DNA of 64,000 nucleotides from Candidatus Koribacter versatilis Ellin345. Its GTDB lineage: Bacteria; Acidobacteriota; Terriglobia; Terriglobales; Acidobacteriaceae. Under the pieces are notes generated by a model. It had not been told where the DNA came from and made no database searches. It saw nothing but the letters and a program-made list of their open reading frames with translations. Within the stretch, counting starts at the first letter, position 1. The number at the start of each line of letters is the position of its first letter. Positions 33,915-42,384 of the stretch are shown piece by piece. Made by a program: the position numbers and the translations under genes. The stretch spans positions 558,001-622,000 of the forward strand of contig NC_008009.1 in NCBI RefSeq assembly GCF_000014005.1, read 5' to 3'.

Positions 33915-35282
33915 ATGGTCTACCTCTTGATGCCGGGTTGGGTTGGATCGGAGACAGTTGTGCCTGCGCTGCTGGGCCTGCTGCTTACTCTGTTTTTCAT
34001 GCGTCGCTACCTAAAGAAACTTCGGGTGATCGAAGAAAGCGCGAGGCATGCCGCCGAGCAAGGTGCGATGTTCTCTGAAGGCCCACAAGCACAGCATCCC
34101 CTGATTGATGAGTCGCGTTGCATAGGGTGCGGGACTTGCAGCACCGCATGCCCCGAGGGCGATGTGCTGGGAATCATCGGCGGTAAAGCCGCCATCGTGA
34201 AACCATACAAGTGCATTGGTCACGGCTTCTGTGCAGAAGCGTGTCCCGTAGGCGCGATCACCATGACCACGGCCAGCCCAAGGGTTAACAGCCAATTGCC
34301 GCGGCTCACCCCTGAGTATGAAACCAATCTCCCAAACTTGTTCATCATCGGCGAGCTCGGCGGATTGGCACTCATCAAAAACGCTGTGACGCAGGGCCGC
34401 CAGGTCATCGATGTCGTCTTCGAACGTCTTCAACAGAGAGATCTTTCCCGCCACCCCGATGCATATGACGTCGTGATCGTCGGCGCCGGACCAGCCGGTA
34501 TCAGCGCCTCTCTGCGCGCAATCGAACAAAACCTCAATTACCTCACATTGGAAGAAGGTGAGATTGGCGGGACGGTCGCAAGGTACCCACGGCAGAAGCT
34601 GGTGATGACCAGCCCCGTTGACTTCCCAATCTACGGGCGATTTAACAGAGTGGAGCTCTCCAAGGAAGAACTGGTCGCCTTCTGGTCGAAGGTTATGCAT
34701 CGCGCCGACTTTAAAGCCCGAACCGGCGAAAAGGTCCTTGGTATCTCTCTCCAAGAGGATGGCCGCTATTGCGTGACCTCCTCTAAGTCGAGCTACAAAG
34801 CGCGATCCGTCATTCTTGCTCTCGGCAAGAGCGGCACACCAACGAAGCTTGAAGTTCCCGGCGAGAACTTGCCGAAAGTGATGTACCGCCTCATCGAGGT
34901 GGATCACTACCGCGACAGCGACATCCTCGTTGTTGGCGGCGGAGATAGCGCAGTAGAAGCGGCGATGGGCCTCGCCGCGAAGGGAAACCGCGTAACCATT
35001 TCCTATCGAAAAACAAATTTCAACCGCATCAAAGAACGCAATGCCCAGCGCATCGCGGAGTTCCTGGCAAATGGCAAGTTGAACGCCCTCTGCAATTCAC
35101 GCGTGCTGGAAATCCGCCACTCTTCGGTCCTACTCGAACAGGAAGGAACGATATCCGAGATTCCCAACCACTATGTCTGGATTTTCGCAGGCGGAACTCC
35201 GCCCTACGACTTTCTGAAAGAGATCGGCGTCAGCATCGGGACCCCGGAAGCAGTCCAACCGCTATCCGCTCTGACGCCGTAA
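33915..35282 (+). CDS. Ferredoxin-flavin NAD(P)-type oxidoreductase (thioredoxin-reductase-like)
   Basis: 455 residues. An N-terminal span (PALLGLLLTLFFMRRYLKK) is followed by two 4Fe-4S motifs (CIGCGTCSTACPEG and CIGHGFCAEACP). A FAD domain (VVIVGAGPAGISASLRA) and an inserted NAD(P) domain (ILVVGGGDSAVEAAMGLA) come next. No CxxC redox pair like that of true thioredoxin reductase is seen, so it may resemble YpdA-like or ferredoxin-NAD(P) oxidoreductases. ATG 33915 was preferred over an upstream in-frame start that would add 37 residues of poor quality. It diverges from the cytochrome operon across ~240 bases and could feed electrons from NAD(P)H into membrane carriers. Function is inferred. 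Confidence 0.78.
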   Translation: MVYLLMPGWVGSETVVPALLGLLLTLFFMRRYLKKLRVIEESARHAAEQGAMFSEGPQAQHPLIDESRCIGCGTCSTACPEGDVLGIIGGKAAIVKPYKCIGHGFCAEACPVGAITMTTASPRVNSQLPRLTPEYETNLPNLFIIGELGGLALIKNAVTQGRQVIDVVFERLQQRDLSRHPDAYDVVIVGAGPAGISASLRAIEQNLNYLTLEEGEIGGTVARYPRQKLVMTSPVDFPIYGRFNRVELSKEELVAFWSKVMHRADFKARTGEKVLGISLQEDGRYCVTSSKSSYKARSVILALGKSGTPTKLEVPGENLPKVMYRLIEVDHYRDSDILVVGGGDSAVEAAMGLAAKGNRVTISYRKTNFNRIKERNAQRIAEFLANGKLNALCNSRVLEIRHSSVLLEQEGTISEIPNHYVWIFAGGTPPYDFLKEIGVSIGTPEAVQPLSALTP

Positions 35283-35434
35283 GCGCGCTCCGGTTCAGAA
35301 CCCACTCCTTGCAGGCTAGCGAAGCGCCGTTTCCGGTGCCCTGTTTGCTTGCACTTACGAGAGTGGTTTCACCATTCTGGGGAAAAGGTGACATCACCCT
35401 CTGCGGAACCAACGAACAGGGCGCTGCCACCACC

Positions 35435-35587
35435 ATGAAGATCTTCGGCGTCGAGATCCTCAATGAAGGCTCCGGCGTCTCCATCGACGATGCCGTCCAG
35501 AAAATGCAGGCCACCTTCGTCGGCGCTTCGTCCAGTCTTCCAGGCAGGAGACCTTTTTCTCACTTACGACTTGGTAGTTCGGTGTGA
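35435..35587 (+). pseudogene. Possible gene fragment, unrecognised
   Basis: A short frame reading MKIFGVEILNEGSGVSIDD onwards, with strongly C-biased third positions like real genes here. It has no ribosome site, and the last ~15 residues lose codon bias. The open frame extends upstream (from ~35309) without a sensible start. I read it as a truncated remnant. The 454-base gap 35283-35736 holds nothing else recognisable except a short CCTCGC/GCGAGG hairpin near 35598-35615. Confidence 0.25.
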
Positions 35588-35736
35588 AGAGTAAAAATCC
35601 TCGCGCGGGGGCGAGGCTCGACGTCGGAGTCTTCTGGTTGGTCGTCCGCGGTTACCAAGAGCGTGGCCATCGTGCCCAAGGTTCGGTGCGAAGATCGAAG
35701 CCGAGCGTCTCCGGGTTGGTCGACGATGGTAATAAC

Positions 35737-35955
35737 TTAACTGTTCTTATCCTGCCACTCTTCGTACCAAGCCATCTGGATGGCCTCGAGCTTGCCTTCA
35801 GTGGATTTTTGGGGGTCATCCACGAACGTCGGCAGGGCAGTAATCATCTTGTGCAGATCGGTGAAGCGGACTTCCAACGGATTCTGATCGGGAAATTTTT
35901 CGGAGAGTTCGATCCCGAGATCTTCGGCATCGTCCCAGTGAAATTCAGCGGCCAT
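35737..35955 (-). CDS. iscX: Fe-S assembly protein IscX
   Basis: 72 residues, the normal IscX size. It is acidic with the family signature: WDDAEDLGIELSEKFPD, VRFTDLHKMI and the C-terminal EAIQMAWYEEWQDKNS. IscX binds IscS and modulates cluster assembly, probably with iron. ATG 35955 overlaps the ferredoxin stop (TGATG); the frame upstream is an artefact of the ferredoxin gene. It is last in the isc operon. A 31-base copy of its 3' end occurs at 50-80. Confidence 0.93.
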   Translation of the reverse strand: MAAEFHWDDAEDLGIELSEKFPDQNPLEVRFTDLHKMITALPTFVDDPQKSTEGKLEAIQMAWYEEWQDKNS

Positions 35956-36368
35956 CAATGTCCCTCCGAAACGTAGTTGCGGTTCCACGCGGGAATTTCG
36001 ACCACAATCTCTCCCGGCTTCTCGATCTGTACCTGGCATCCCAGCCGCGACGCAAGCTGCAAGTCCGCCGCGCCATCCAGGCGATCGGCCTCGTCGTCGT
36101 CAAGCTCACTGAGCAGTTCCGCGCCCTTCTTCACCACCACATGACACGTGGTGCACGCACAGTTGCCGCCGCAAGCATGGTCCAAATGGATCCCGAAATT
36201 CAGCGCGACGTCGAGAATCGACTCACGTTTCCCATGCTCTTGGTAGGCAAGATTGCCATGCTCGAACTCGACACTCTTGTTCTCCGGCATGAACGTCACG
36301 CGCACGAGTTTCTCCGGGTTGATGCCTTCTACCGTAATCGTGTTTCCAGATTTCGTCTCTTCAGCCAT
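35955..36368 (-). CDS. fdx: [2Fe-2S] ferredoxin, ISC type
   Basis: 137 residues, slightly longer than E. coli Fdx because of a ~20-residue N-terminal extension. The adrenodoxin-type cluster motif C-x5-C-x2-C is seen in ACGGNCACTTCHV, with an additional Cys inside it, and the fourth ligand is in RLGCQV. It supplies electrons for cluster assembly on IscU. It sits between hscA and iscX with overlaps or tiny gaps. Confidence 0.92.
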   Translation of the reverse strand: MAEETKSGNTITVEGINPEKLVRVTFMPENKSVEFEHGNLAYQEHGKRESILDVALNFGIHLDHACGGNCACTTCHVVVKKGAELLSELDDDEADRLDGAADLQLASRLGCQVQIEKPGEIVVEIPAWNRNYVSEGH

Positions 36369-36374
36369 ATCGTC

Positions 36375-38279
36375 CTATTTCTCAAATTCTGCGGGCGCAA
36401 ACGGGTGCGGCGCCGCGGGGCCTTCGCCCATATCGGTCTTCGCCATGTCCTTGCCCTTCAGTGCCGACGTCACCGCCGAGTCCATCATCAACTCGGCCAA
36501 TCTCATCGTCGCTTTATTCAGTGCATCGATCGCAGTACGAATCTTCTTGTAGTCCTCGGTCGCCATGTCGGTGCGCAACACGGACTCGCACTCGTCGATC
36601 AACACTTTCTCGTCCTCGCTCAGCACCGTCCACGCATCGCCGCGGCGACCCTTGTCCAACGCGGTTAGGATCGTCTCCGCCTCATTGCGTGCTTCGATCA
36701 CTTGCCGTTTCGCGAAGTCATCTTCCGCGTGATCGAACGAGTCGAGAATCATGTTCTCGACTTGGTCGTCCGTGAGTCCATAAGTCGGCTGCACGTTGAT
36801 CTCGGACTCCTTACCGCTGCGCTGCTCCTTCGCCGACACATGCAGAATTCCATTCGCGTCGATCAGGAACTTCACCTCGATGCGCGGCAGCCCCGCCGGC
36901 ATCGGCGGAATTCCTTTCAGGTCGAAGCGCGCCAGCGATCGGCAATCCGCTGCCAATTCGCGTTCGCCCTGCACCACGTGAATCGCGACGCTCGTCTGTC
37001 CTTCCACTCCGGTCGTGAAGTGCTCTGTCGCCGAAGCCGGAATCGTCGAGTTCCGATGAATGATCTTTGCCACCACTCCGCCCAGCGCTTCAATCCCTAG
37101 CGACAACGGCGTCACGTCCAGCAGCAACATCTCCTTCGTTGCTTCCGATCCGCCGGAAAGAATATTCGCCTGCACCGCCGCGCCAAGCGCCACTACTTCA
37201 TCGGGATTCAACTCGCTATGAGGCTTGCGACGGAACTGCTTCTCCACCAGCGCACGTACCTTGGGAATCCGAGTGGATCCGCCAACCAGCACAGCCTCAT
37301 CCACGTCTTCAGGCTCCAGCCCTGCATCGCGCAGCGCCTGCTTCACCGGACCAACCGTCCGCTGGATAACCGGCTCGATAAGCTGCTCGAACTGATCGCG
37401 CGCAATCTCGCGCTGATAATGCTTGCCACCTTGGATCTCAACATCAATCTTCGTCGACGCCTGCGACGACAGCGCAATCTTCGCATCGATCACGGCCTTG
37501 CGCACAGCTTGAATCGCTTCTGCCCGATGCCGAATATCCGCGCCCATATCGCCAGCGATATCCAGCACCGCCGTCGAAATCAGCAGGTTATCGATATCGT
37601 CTCCGCCCAGGTGCGTATCGCCGTTGGTCGACATCACCTCGAAGATCCCATCGTGCAGCTTCAAAATCGAAATATCGAACGTCCCGCCGCCCAGGTCATA
37701 CACCGCAACCGTTCCGTTCCTCTTCTTGTCCAGCCCGTACGCAAGCGAAGCCGCCGTCGGTTCATTCACCAACCGCAGCACTTCCAGTCCGGCAATGCGT
37801 CCCGCATCTTTCGTCGCCTGCCGCTGCGCATCGTTGAAGTACGCCGGAACCGTGATCACAGCCTTCGTCACCGGCGCGCCAAAATATCGCTCCGCGTTTT
37901 TCTTCAGTTGCCGAAGAATGAACGCTGAAATCTCGGGCGGCGTATAGGTCCGCTCGCCCAGATGAATCCGAATCACTTCGCCGGCGGCGAGGTCGTCAGC
38001 CACGCGGAAAGGGAAGAGCTTCAACTCATCCTGGATATCTTCAATGCCGCGCCCCATCAGCCGCTTGATCGAATACACTGCGCGCTCCGGCGTCTCAATC
38101 AAATACTTCCGCGCGGCATTGCCCACAATGATTTGTGCGGCCGGATCCAGTGCGACAATCGACGGCACGAGGTTCGCGCCATCTTCGCCCGGAATCACCA
38201 CGGGCCGGTCGCCTTCCATGTACGCTACCAGCGAATTCGTCGTGCCTAGATCGATCCCAACTACCCGTTCTTCTGCCAT
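36375..38279 (-). CDS. hscA: Hsp70-type chaperone HscA
   Basis: 634 residues. The ATPase domain opens with [14 protein letters not shown] and has the phosphate loop [10 protein letters not shown]; the substrate-binding domain follows ([25 protein letters not shown] upstream). Position between hscB and fdx identifies it as HscA rather than DnaK. It releases clusters from IscU, whose LPPVK motif is present here. ATG 38279 overlaps the hscB stop (TGATG). The open frame continues 48 codons upstream inside hscB, but that part is Arg/Gly-rich shadow sequence. Confidence 0.94.
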   Translation of the reverse strand: MAEERVVGIDLGTTNSLVAYMEGDRPVVIPGEDGANLVPSIVALDPAAQIIVGNAARKYLIETPERAVYSIKRLMGRGIEDIQDELKLFPFRVADDLAAGEVIRIHLGERTYTPPEISAFILRQLKKNAERYFGAPVTKAVITVPAYFNDAQRQATKDAGRIAGLEVLRLVNEPTAASLAYGLDKKRNGTVAVYDLGGGTFDISILKLHDGIFEVMSTNGDTHLGGDDIDNLLISTAVLDIAGDMGADIRHRAEAIQAVRKAVIDAKIALSSQASTKIDVEIQGGKHYQREIARDQFEQLIEPVIQRTVGPVKQALRDAGLEPEDVDEAVLVGGSTRIPKVRALVEKQFRRKPHSELNPDEVVALGAAVQANILSGGSEATKEMLLLDVTPLSLGIEALGGVVAKIIHRNSTIPASATEHFTTGVEGQTSVAIHVVQGERELAADCRSLARFDLKGIPPMPAGLPRIEVKFLIDANGILHVSAKEQRSGKESEINVQPTYGLTDDQVENMILDSFDHAEDDFAKRQVIEARNEAETILTALDKGRRGDAWTVLSEDEKVLIDECESVLRTDMATEDYKKIRTAIDALNKATMRLAELMMDSAVTSALKGKDMAKTDMGEGPAAPHPFAPAEFEK

Positions 38280-39043
38280 CAGTATCCCAGGACGTCGTTC
38301 ACGTCGCGGACGAGGTTGCGGATGTACGTGCGCCGGTTCAGCAGGTCGACCATCTTCGCCGTCACCGCCCCGCGCTTTGCGTCGCTTGCACCTTCTGCGA
38401 CCACCGCATCCCACTCGTCCCAATCCTTCTTCAATTCCTGATCGAGCGCCTTGTAGCGTCCCACCAGGTCCGCGCGCGTCTGCTCAAGTTGCTTCGCAAG
38501 ATCGGCGTCTTCTTCGCCCATCTTCTTGTTCATGCGCGCTTCTTCCAACTGCATGTTCAACTCAAAAACTTCTTCCAGCATGTCCGGCGGAATCGCTTGC
38601 TGCTTCTGCTTTCCGCTCGTGCGCGCTTCTTCCGTCGCCGACTTTGACTGCTCCCCAAAGTTCACGCCCTCGGTCCGCAGCAAATACTCCGTCCGCGCGA
38701 TCGGGTCCTTCAATGTGCGATACGCATCATTGAGCTGCGACGTCTTTTCCAGACTCCACTGCTGCTCCTGCGATGCCGCCTGCGCGTACCGGTCCGGATG
38801 CAACTTCCGGCTCAACTCGTAAAACCCGCGCTCCAACTGTCCTAAGTCGATGTTCAGTTTTTTCGGCAATCCAAAAAACGAGAAATAGTCCGTAGGCACA
38901 GCGGGCTGCACCGACCCGCAGTTATTGCAAAAGTGCGCCGCGCGCATGTCGCCGCACGACCAGCACCCCACGGTAGTACGCCCGGCCGAATCGCCGTTCA
39001 ACACCGGTATCGCGGAATACGTGTTTTGCTTCGCTTCAGCCAT
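38279..39043 (-). CDS. hscB: J-domain co-chaperone HscB with N-terminal tetracysteine motif
   Basis: 254 residues, longer than E. coli HscB (171). Residues 27-42 hold CWSC and CNNC (Cys27, 30, 39, 42), a probable zinc site. The J-domain follows with DYFSFFGLP and HPD at 82-84, then a helical C-terminal domain that binds IscU. A Cys-x2-Cys pair arrangement of this kind before the J-domain is known from eukaryotic HSCB/HSC20. It sits directly before hscA. Confidence 0.92.
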   Translation of the reverse strand: MAEAKQNTYSAIPVLNGDSAGRTTVGCWSCGDMRAAHFCNNCGSVQPAVPTDYFSFFGLPKKLNIDLGQLERGFYELSRKLHPDRYAQAASQEQQWSLEKTSQLNDAYRTLKDPIARTEYLLRTEGVNFGEQSKSATEEARTSGKQKQQAIPPDMLEEVFELNMQLEEARMNKKMGEEDADLAKQLEQTRADLVGRYKALDQELKKDWDEWDAVVAEGASDAKRGAVTAKMVDLLNRRTYIRNLVRDVNDVLGY

Positions 39044-39089
39044 AGTTTTTTATAGGACTGCCCCGCGTGAGCCAGAGCGATCGCCTGCA

Positions 39090-39149
39090 TCTCCACCGCT
39101 CTCGCTTGTCATCCAGAGGAGCGCAGCGACGAAGGATCTGCTGTTCTCT
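39090..39149 (+). repeat. Dispersed 'gaaggatctg' repeat, copy A1
   Basis: A ~60-base element between hscB and iscA. It is nearly identical to 41890-41949, and shorter relatives lie at ~58679-58722 and ~58773-58808. All share TGTCATCC and GAAGGATCTGCT. No ORF. Such elements are common between genes in Acidobacteriota, to my knowledge; function unknown. Confidence 0.7.
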
Positions 39150-39166
39150 GGAGCCGCGGACAACAC

Positions 39167-39538
39167 CTACGCGAACGAACTTCCGCACCCGCAGCTCTTG
39201 CTCGCATTCGGATTCACGAACACAAACCGCTGGTTCATCAGCGTCTCTTCGTAATCCAGCGTCATGCCGTTCAGATAAATAAACGACTTCGGATCCACGA
39301 ACACTCGGATGTCTCCATACTGGAAAATCCGGTCGCGCTCCCGCGGCTGCGTATCAAAGCGGACGTTGTAGCTCAGCCCCGAACATCCGCCACCCTGCAC
39401 TCCCAAACGCAATCCACCCTCGGTTGGCGAAACATTCTCTTTCACCATCGCCACCCGAACCTTCTCCAGCGCCTTTTCGGTAATCTGGATCCCCTTCGGC
39501 GGGGCGCTTTGCGCTTGTTGAGTCTCTATCGTTGTCAT
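39167..39538 (-). CDS. iscA: Fe-S carrier/scaffold IscA
   Basis: 123 residues of the HesB/IscA family. The three conserved cysteines are present: Cys52 in GGGCSGL and Cys116/Cys118 in the C-terminal CGCG. It carries iron or Fe-S clusters to targets. It lies within the isc operon between iscU and hscB, with a repeat element in each flanking gap. Confidence 0.93.
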   Translation of the reverse strand: MTTIETQQAQSAPPKGIQITEKALEKVRVAMVKENVSPTEGGLRLGVQGGGCSGLSYNVRFDTQPRERDRIFQYGDIRVFVDPKSFIYLNGMTLDYEETLMNQRFVFVNPNASKSCGCGSSFA

Positions 39539-39592
39539 CTTCTGTCATCCTGAGCGGAGTCGCGTAGCGACGGAGTCGAAGGACCCCTATCG
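39538..39592 (+). repeat. Dispersed repeat, copy B1 (iscU-iscA gap)
   Basis: TGTCATCCTGAGCGGAGTCG, a short GCG-rich core, then CGGAGTCGAAGGACCCCTAT. It is nearly identical to 40047-40102. It can form a GTCGC/GCGAC stem and fills most of the iscU-iscA gap. Confidence 0.7.
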
Positions 39593-39608
39593 CAACCACT
39601 ACCTTCCA

Positions 39609-39995
39609 CTACTGGTTGTTCTTCTTCTTCCAGTCGCCAATCGCCGCCCGGATCGCGTCTTCCGCCAATACCGAACAGTGGATCTTCACCGGAGGAAGTG
39701 AAAGCTCCTTCACAATGTCCGTGTTCTTAATCCCGAGCGCTTCATCCACGGTCTTGCCCTTCACCCACTCCGTGGCCAGCGAAGACGATGCAATCGCCGA
39801 CCCGCATCCGAACGTCTTGAACTTCGCGTCCTCAATGATGTTGGTCTCAGGATTCACCTTGATTTGCAGCTTCATCACGTCGCCACACTCAGGCGCGCCT
39901 ACCAGCCCAGTTCCAACTTCGGCGCTGTTCTTGTCCATAGAACCCACATTCCGCGGATTCGAATAATGATCTAGAACCTTCTCGCTGTATGCCAT
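39609..39995 (-). CDS. iscU: Fe-S scaffold protein IscU
   Basis: 128 residues. The three cluster ligands are visible: Cys37, Cys64 and Cys107, with Asp39 beside the first. LPPVK at 100-104 is the HscA recognition site, consistent with hscA/hscB in the same operon. It assembles the cluster with sulfur from IscS. Confidence 0.96.
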   Translation of the reverse strand: MAYSEKVLDHYSNPRNVGSMDKNSAEVGTGLVGAPECGDVMKLQIKVNPETNIIEDAKFKTFGCGSAIASSSLATEWVKGKTVDEALGIKNTDIVKELSLPPVKIHCSVLAEDAIRAAIGDWKKKNNQ

Positions 39996-40046
39996 CCTCG
40001 TTACTCCTTCTCAATCTCGCTATCACTTCTGTCACTGTTCTTAGTT

Positions 40047-40102
40047 CTTGTCATCCTGAGCGGAGTCGCGCGCAACGCGACGGAGTCGAAGGACCCCTAT
40101 CC
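40047..40102 (+). repeat. Dispersed repeat, copy B2 (iscS-iscU gap)
   Basis: Second copy of the 39538-39592 element. The outer arms are the same, but the core differs (CGCGCAACGCG instead of CGTAGCG), so the loop varies while the arms are kept. Confidence 0.7.
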
Positions 40103-40114
40103 GCTCCCCAATCT

Positions 40115-41368
40115 TTAGTGCCCGCCCTCGGCAGCCCACTGCACCTTCGTCAAATCGATGCCTTCCTTGTGCATCTCGTACAGCGGCGACAACTCGCGCA
40201 GTCTCTTCACCACGTCAATCAGCTTGTTTGCCACATAATCCACTTCCGCGTCCGTGTTGAAGCGTCCCAACCCGAAGCGGATGGAGCTGTGAGCAAGATC
40301 GTCGCCTGCGCCGAGTGCCTTTAATACATAAGATGGCTCCAACGTCGCAGAGGTGCATGCCGAACCGCTCGAAACCGCAATGTCATTGATCCCCATCAGC
40401 AGCGACTCGCCCTCAACGAAGGCAAAACTAATATTCAGATTGCCCGGCAGCCGATGCTCCCACGAGCCGTTGACGTACACTTCGTCGAGCTCCGAGAAGA
40501 TCTTGTCCTTCAGCCGATCGCGCAGCGCCGTCATGCGCTTGCCTTCTTCTGCCATCTCCTGGCCAGCCAGCTCAATCGCCTTCCCAAGGCCAACGATGCC
40601 CGTAACATTCAGCGTGCCCGACCGCATGCCGCGCTCATGACCGCCGCCATCGATCTGCGCCACCAGTTGCACGCGCGGGTTCTTGCGACGCACATACAGA
40701 GCGCCCACACCCTTCGGCCCATACAGCTTGTGTCCGCTGATCGACGCCAGGTCAACGTTGTCTTGAATCACATTGAACGGAACCTTGCCGATGATCTGCA
40801 CCGCGTCGGTATGGAAGACCACGCCCTTCTCGTGACACAGCGCGCCAATCTCGCGGATCGGCTGCAACACGCCGATCTCGTTGTTCGCCGCCATGATCGT
40901 CACCAGGATCGTCTTGTCGTCCATCGCGCGCTTCAGGTCGTCGAGATCGATCCGCCCGTCCTTCTGCACCGGCAGATAAGTAACGCGGAAGCCTTCCTTC
41001 TCGAGGCGCTTGCACGTGTCGAGTACGGCCTTGTGCTCCGTTACCTGCGTAATGATGTGGTTGCCCTTCTCGCGATACATCTGCGCCACACCCTTGATCG
41101 CCAGGTTGTCGCTCTCCGTCGCACCCGACGTGAAAATGATCTCCTTCGACGTCGCGCCGATCACCTTCGCGATCCGCTCACGCGCCTGGTCCACTGCTTG
41201 CTCAGCCACCCAGCCGAACTCGTGATTACGGCTCGCGGCATTCCCGAACTTCTCAATGAAGTAGGGAAGCATTTCGTCGAGTACACGCTGATCCATCGGC
41301 GTGGTCGCGTGGTTGTCCATGTAAATCGGCAGCTTCACCGCCTTGTTCCCATTTCCGTTCGTGCTCAT
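40115..41368 (-). CDS. iscS: Cysteine desulfurase IscS
   Basis: 417 residues, class V aminotransferase fold. The PLP lysine is in [12 protein letters not shown], and the catalytic cysteine loop is [21 protein letters not shown]. It removes sulfur from cysteine for cluster assembly on IscU. The ATG has AGGAGAAT upstream. iscR precedes it by ~40 bases, iscU follows. Confidence 0.96.
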   Translation of the reverse strand: MSTNGNGNKAVKLPIYMDNHATTPMDQRVLDEMLPYFIEKFGNAASRNHEFGWVAEQAVDQARERIAKVIGATSKEIIFTSGATESDNLAIKGVAQMYREKGNHIITQVTEHKAVLDTCKRLEKEGFRVTYLPVQKDGRIDLDDLKRAMDDKTILVTIMAANNEIGVLQPIREIGALCHEKGVVFHTDAVQIIGKVPFNVIQDNVDLASISGHKLYGPKGVGALYVRRKNPRVQLVAQIDGGGHERGMRSGTLNVTGIVGLGKAIELAGQEMAEEGKRMTALRDRLKDKIFSELDEVYVNGSWEHRLPGNLNISFAFVEGESLLMGINDIAVSSGSACTSATLEPSYVLKALGAGDDLAHSSIRFGLGRFNTDAEVDYVANKLIDVVKRLRELSPLYEMHKEGIDLTKVQWAAEGGH

Positions 41369-41408
41369 CGCAATTCTCCTAATGCCTGATTCCTAAGACC
41401 CTTCTGAA

Positions 41409-41846
41409 CTATTGCAGTGTGACCAGATCTCTCACCGGCTCTTCGCTCTCGCACATCTCTGCGATCGTCAACCGGCCCAATACATCCTCAATACTCTTGC
41501 TCACCTTGCGCAGCGGTTCGCGCACCGTGCACTTGGAAGTCTGCTCGCAGCTCCCCTTCGCGGTCGTGCACGACGTCATGAACAGCGGACCTTCCAGCGC
41601 CCGGATCACATCCAGCGCCGAAATGCTCCGCGGATTGCGCGCCAGCGTGTAACCACCATTCGTCCCCTGTTGCGACTGCAAAAGCCCCGCCTTCGTCAGT
41701 CGCTGAAGCAGCTTCGCCAAAGCCTCTTGCGGAAGCCCATACATCTCAGCTAGGTCCTTCGCCGAACAGGCGCCTAAGTCGGCATTCGCCGCCAGGTGCC
41801 GCATGGCAATCAACCCGTAATCCGCCTTTTTAGTGAGCTTCAACAT
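41409..41846 (-). CDS. iscR: Rrf2-family Fe-S regulator IscR
   Basis: 145 residues. An N-terminal winged helix (LTKKADYGLIAMRHLA; GLPQEALAKLLQRLTKAGL) is followed by cysteines 93, 100 and 106 (C-x6-C-x5-C), close to the C-x5-C-x5-C ligand set of E. coli IscR. It is the first gene of the isc operon and probably represses it when it holds a [2Fe-2S] cluster. I did not find a confident IscR box upstream. Confidence 0.9.
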   Translation of the reverse strand: MLKLTKKADYGLIAMRHLAANADLGACSAKDLAEMYGLPQEALAKLLQRLTKAGLLQSQQGTNGGYTLARNPRSISALDVIRALEGPLFMTSCTTAKGSCEQTSKCTVREPLRKVSKSIEDVLGRLTIAEMCESEEPVRDLVTLQ

Positions 41847-41889
41847 TTATGGTTCTTGTCTCGCGGCCAGCCGGAAACGCTTTTCCAAA

Positions 41890-41949
41890 TCTCCAACGCT
41901 CTCTCTTGTCATCCAGAGGAGCGAAGCGACGAAGGATCTGCTTTACTTC
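41890..41949 (+). repeat. Dispersed 'gaaggatctg' repeat, copy A2
   Basis: Near-identical partner of 39090-39149. The two copies bracket iscA-iscU-iscS-iscR in the same orientation. Confidence 0.7.
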
Positions 41950-42166
41950 CGATATATCCGACGCTTTTGGTCGCCTTAAAGCTCCAAAAAGAAGGCCGGA
42001 ATCTCCGACCTTTTTCGTCGTAATTCATTATAGGGCTCCCACCCCACCCATGCAAGTGAAGTCACCCGGTTGCATTCCCCTTGCTCTGAGCGGCAAAACC
42101 AGCAATCGAATAGCTTCCGCAAACTCCTATCTTATTGGGCTGCCCACGGAAGTCCCCAAACAGTCA

Positions 42167-42285
42167 GGCCGAAGGCCGATCGGGTTCCTCAGCACGACGC
42201 GCCAGCGTCGTGAAAGGCCACACACCCGAACCAAGCCGGCTTCAGCCGGCGGTGCGGCCTTTGCTCGCGAGGCGTTCAGCCTCGC
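42167..42285. repeat. Cluster of four perfect hairpins
   Basis: GGCC-gaa-GGCC (42167-42177), CACGACGC/GCGTCGTG (42193-42212), GCCGGC-TTCA-GCCGGC (42235-42250) and GCGAGGC-GTTCA-GCCTCGC (42267-42285). The TTCA loops match those of the REP-like repeats further right. Confidence 0.65.
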
Positions 42286-42384
42286 AAATCAGCCACCCTC
42301 GCGAAACGGGTCATCCCCCAATGTGTCATTAATTAAGGCATCTTCCCAATTGCGTACTGCTCCCATTCCGCTACCCTGAACGGT

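Larger units (their letters stand above)
41847..42384. other. Repeat-rich intergenic region upstream of iscR
   Basis: No gene supported. It holds repeat copy A2 (41890-41949) and a run of four hairpins (42167-42285). Promoters of iscR (-) and the transglutaminase-like gene (+) must lie here. Confidence 0.6.

Noticed and set aside
40454-41389. 311-codon open frame antisense to iscS
   Set aside because: Its translation is Arg/His/Leu-rich and featureless, while iscS on the other strand has complete active-site motifs.
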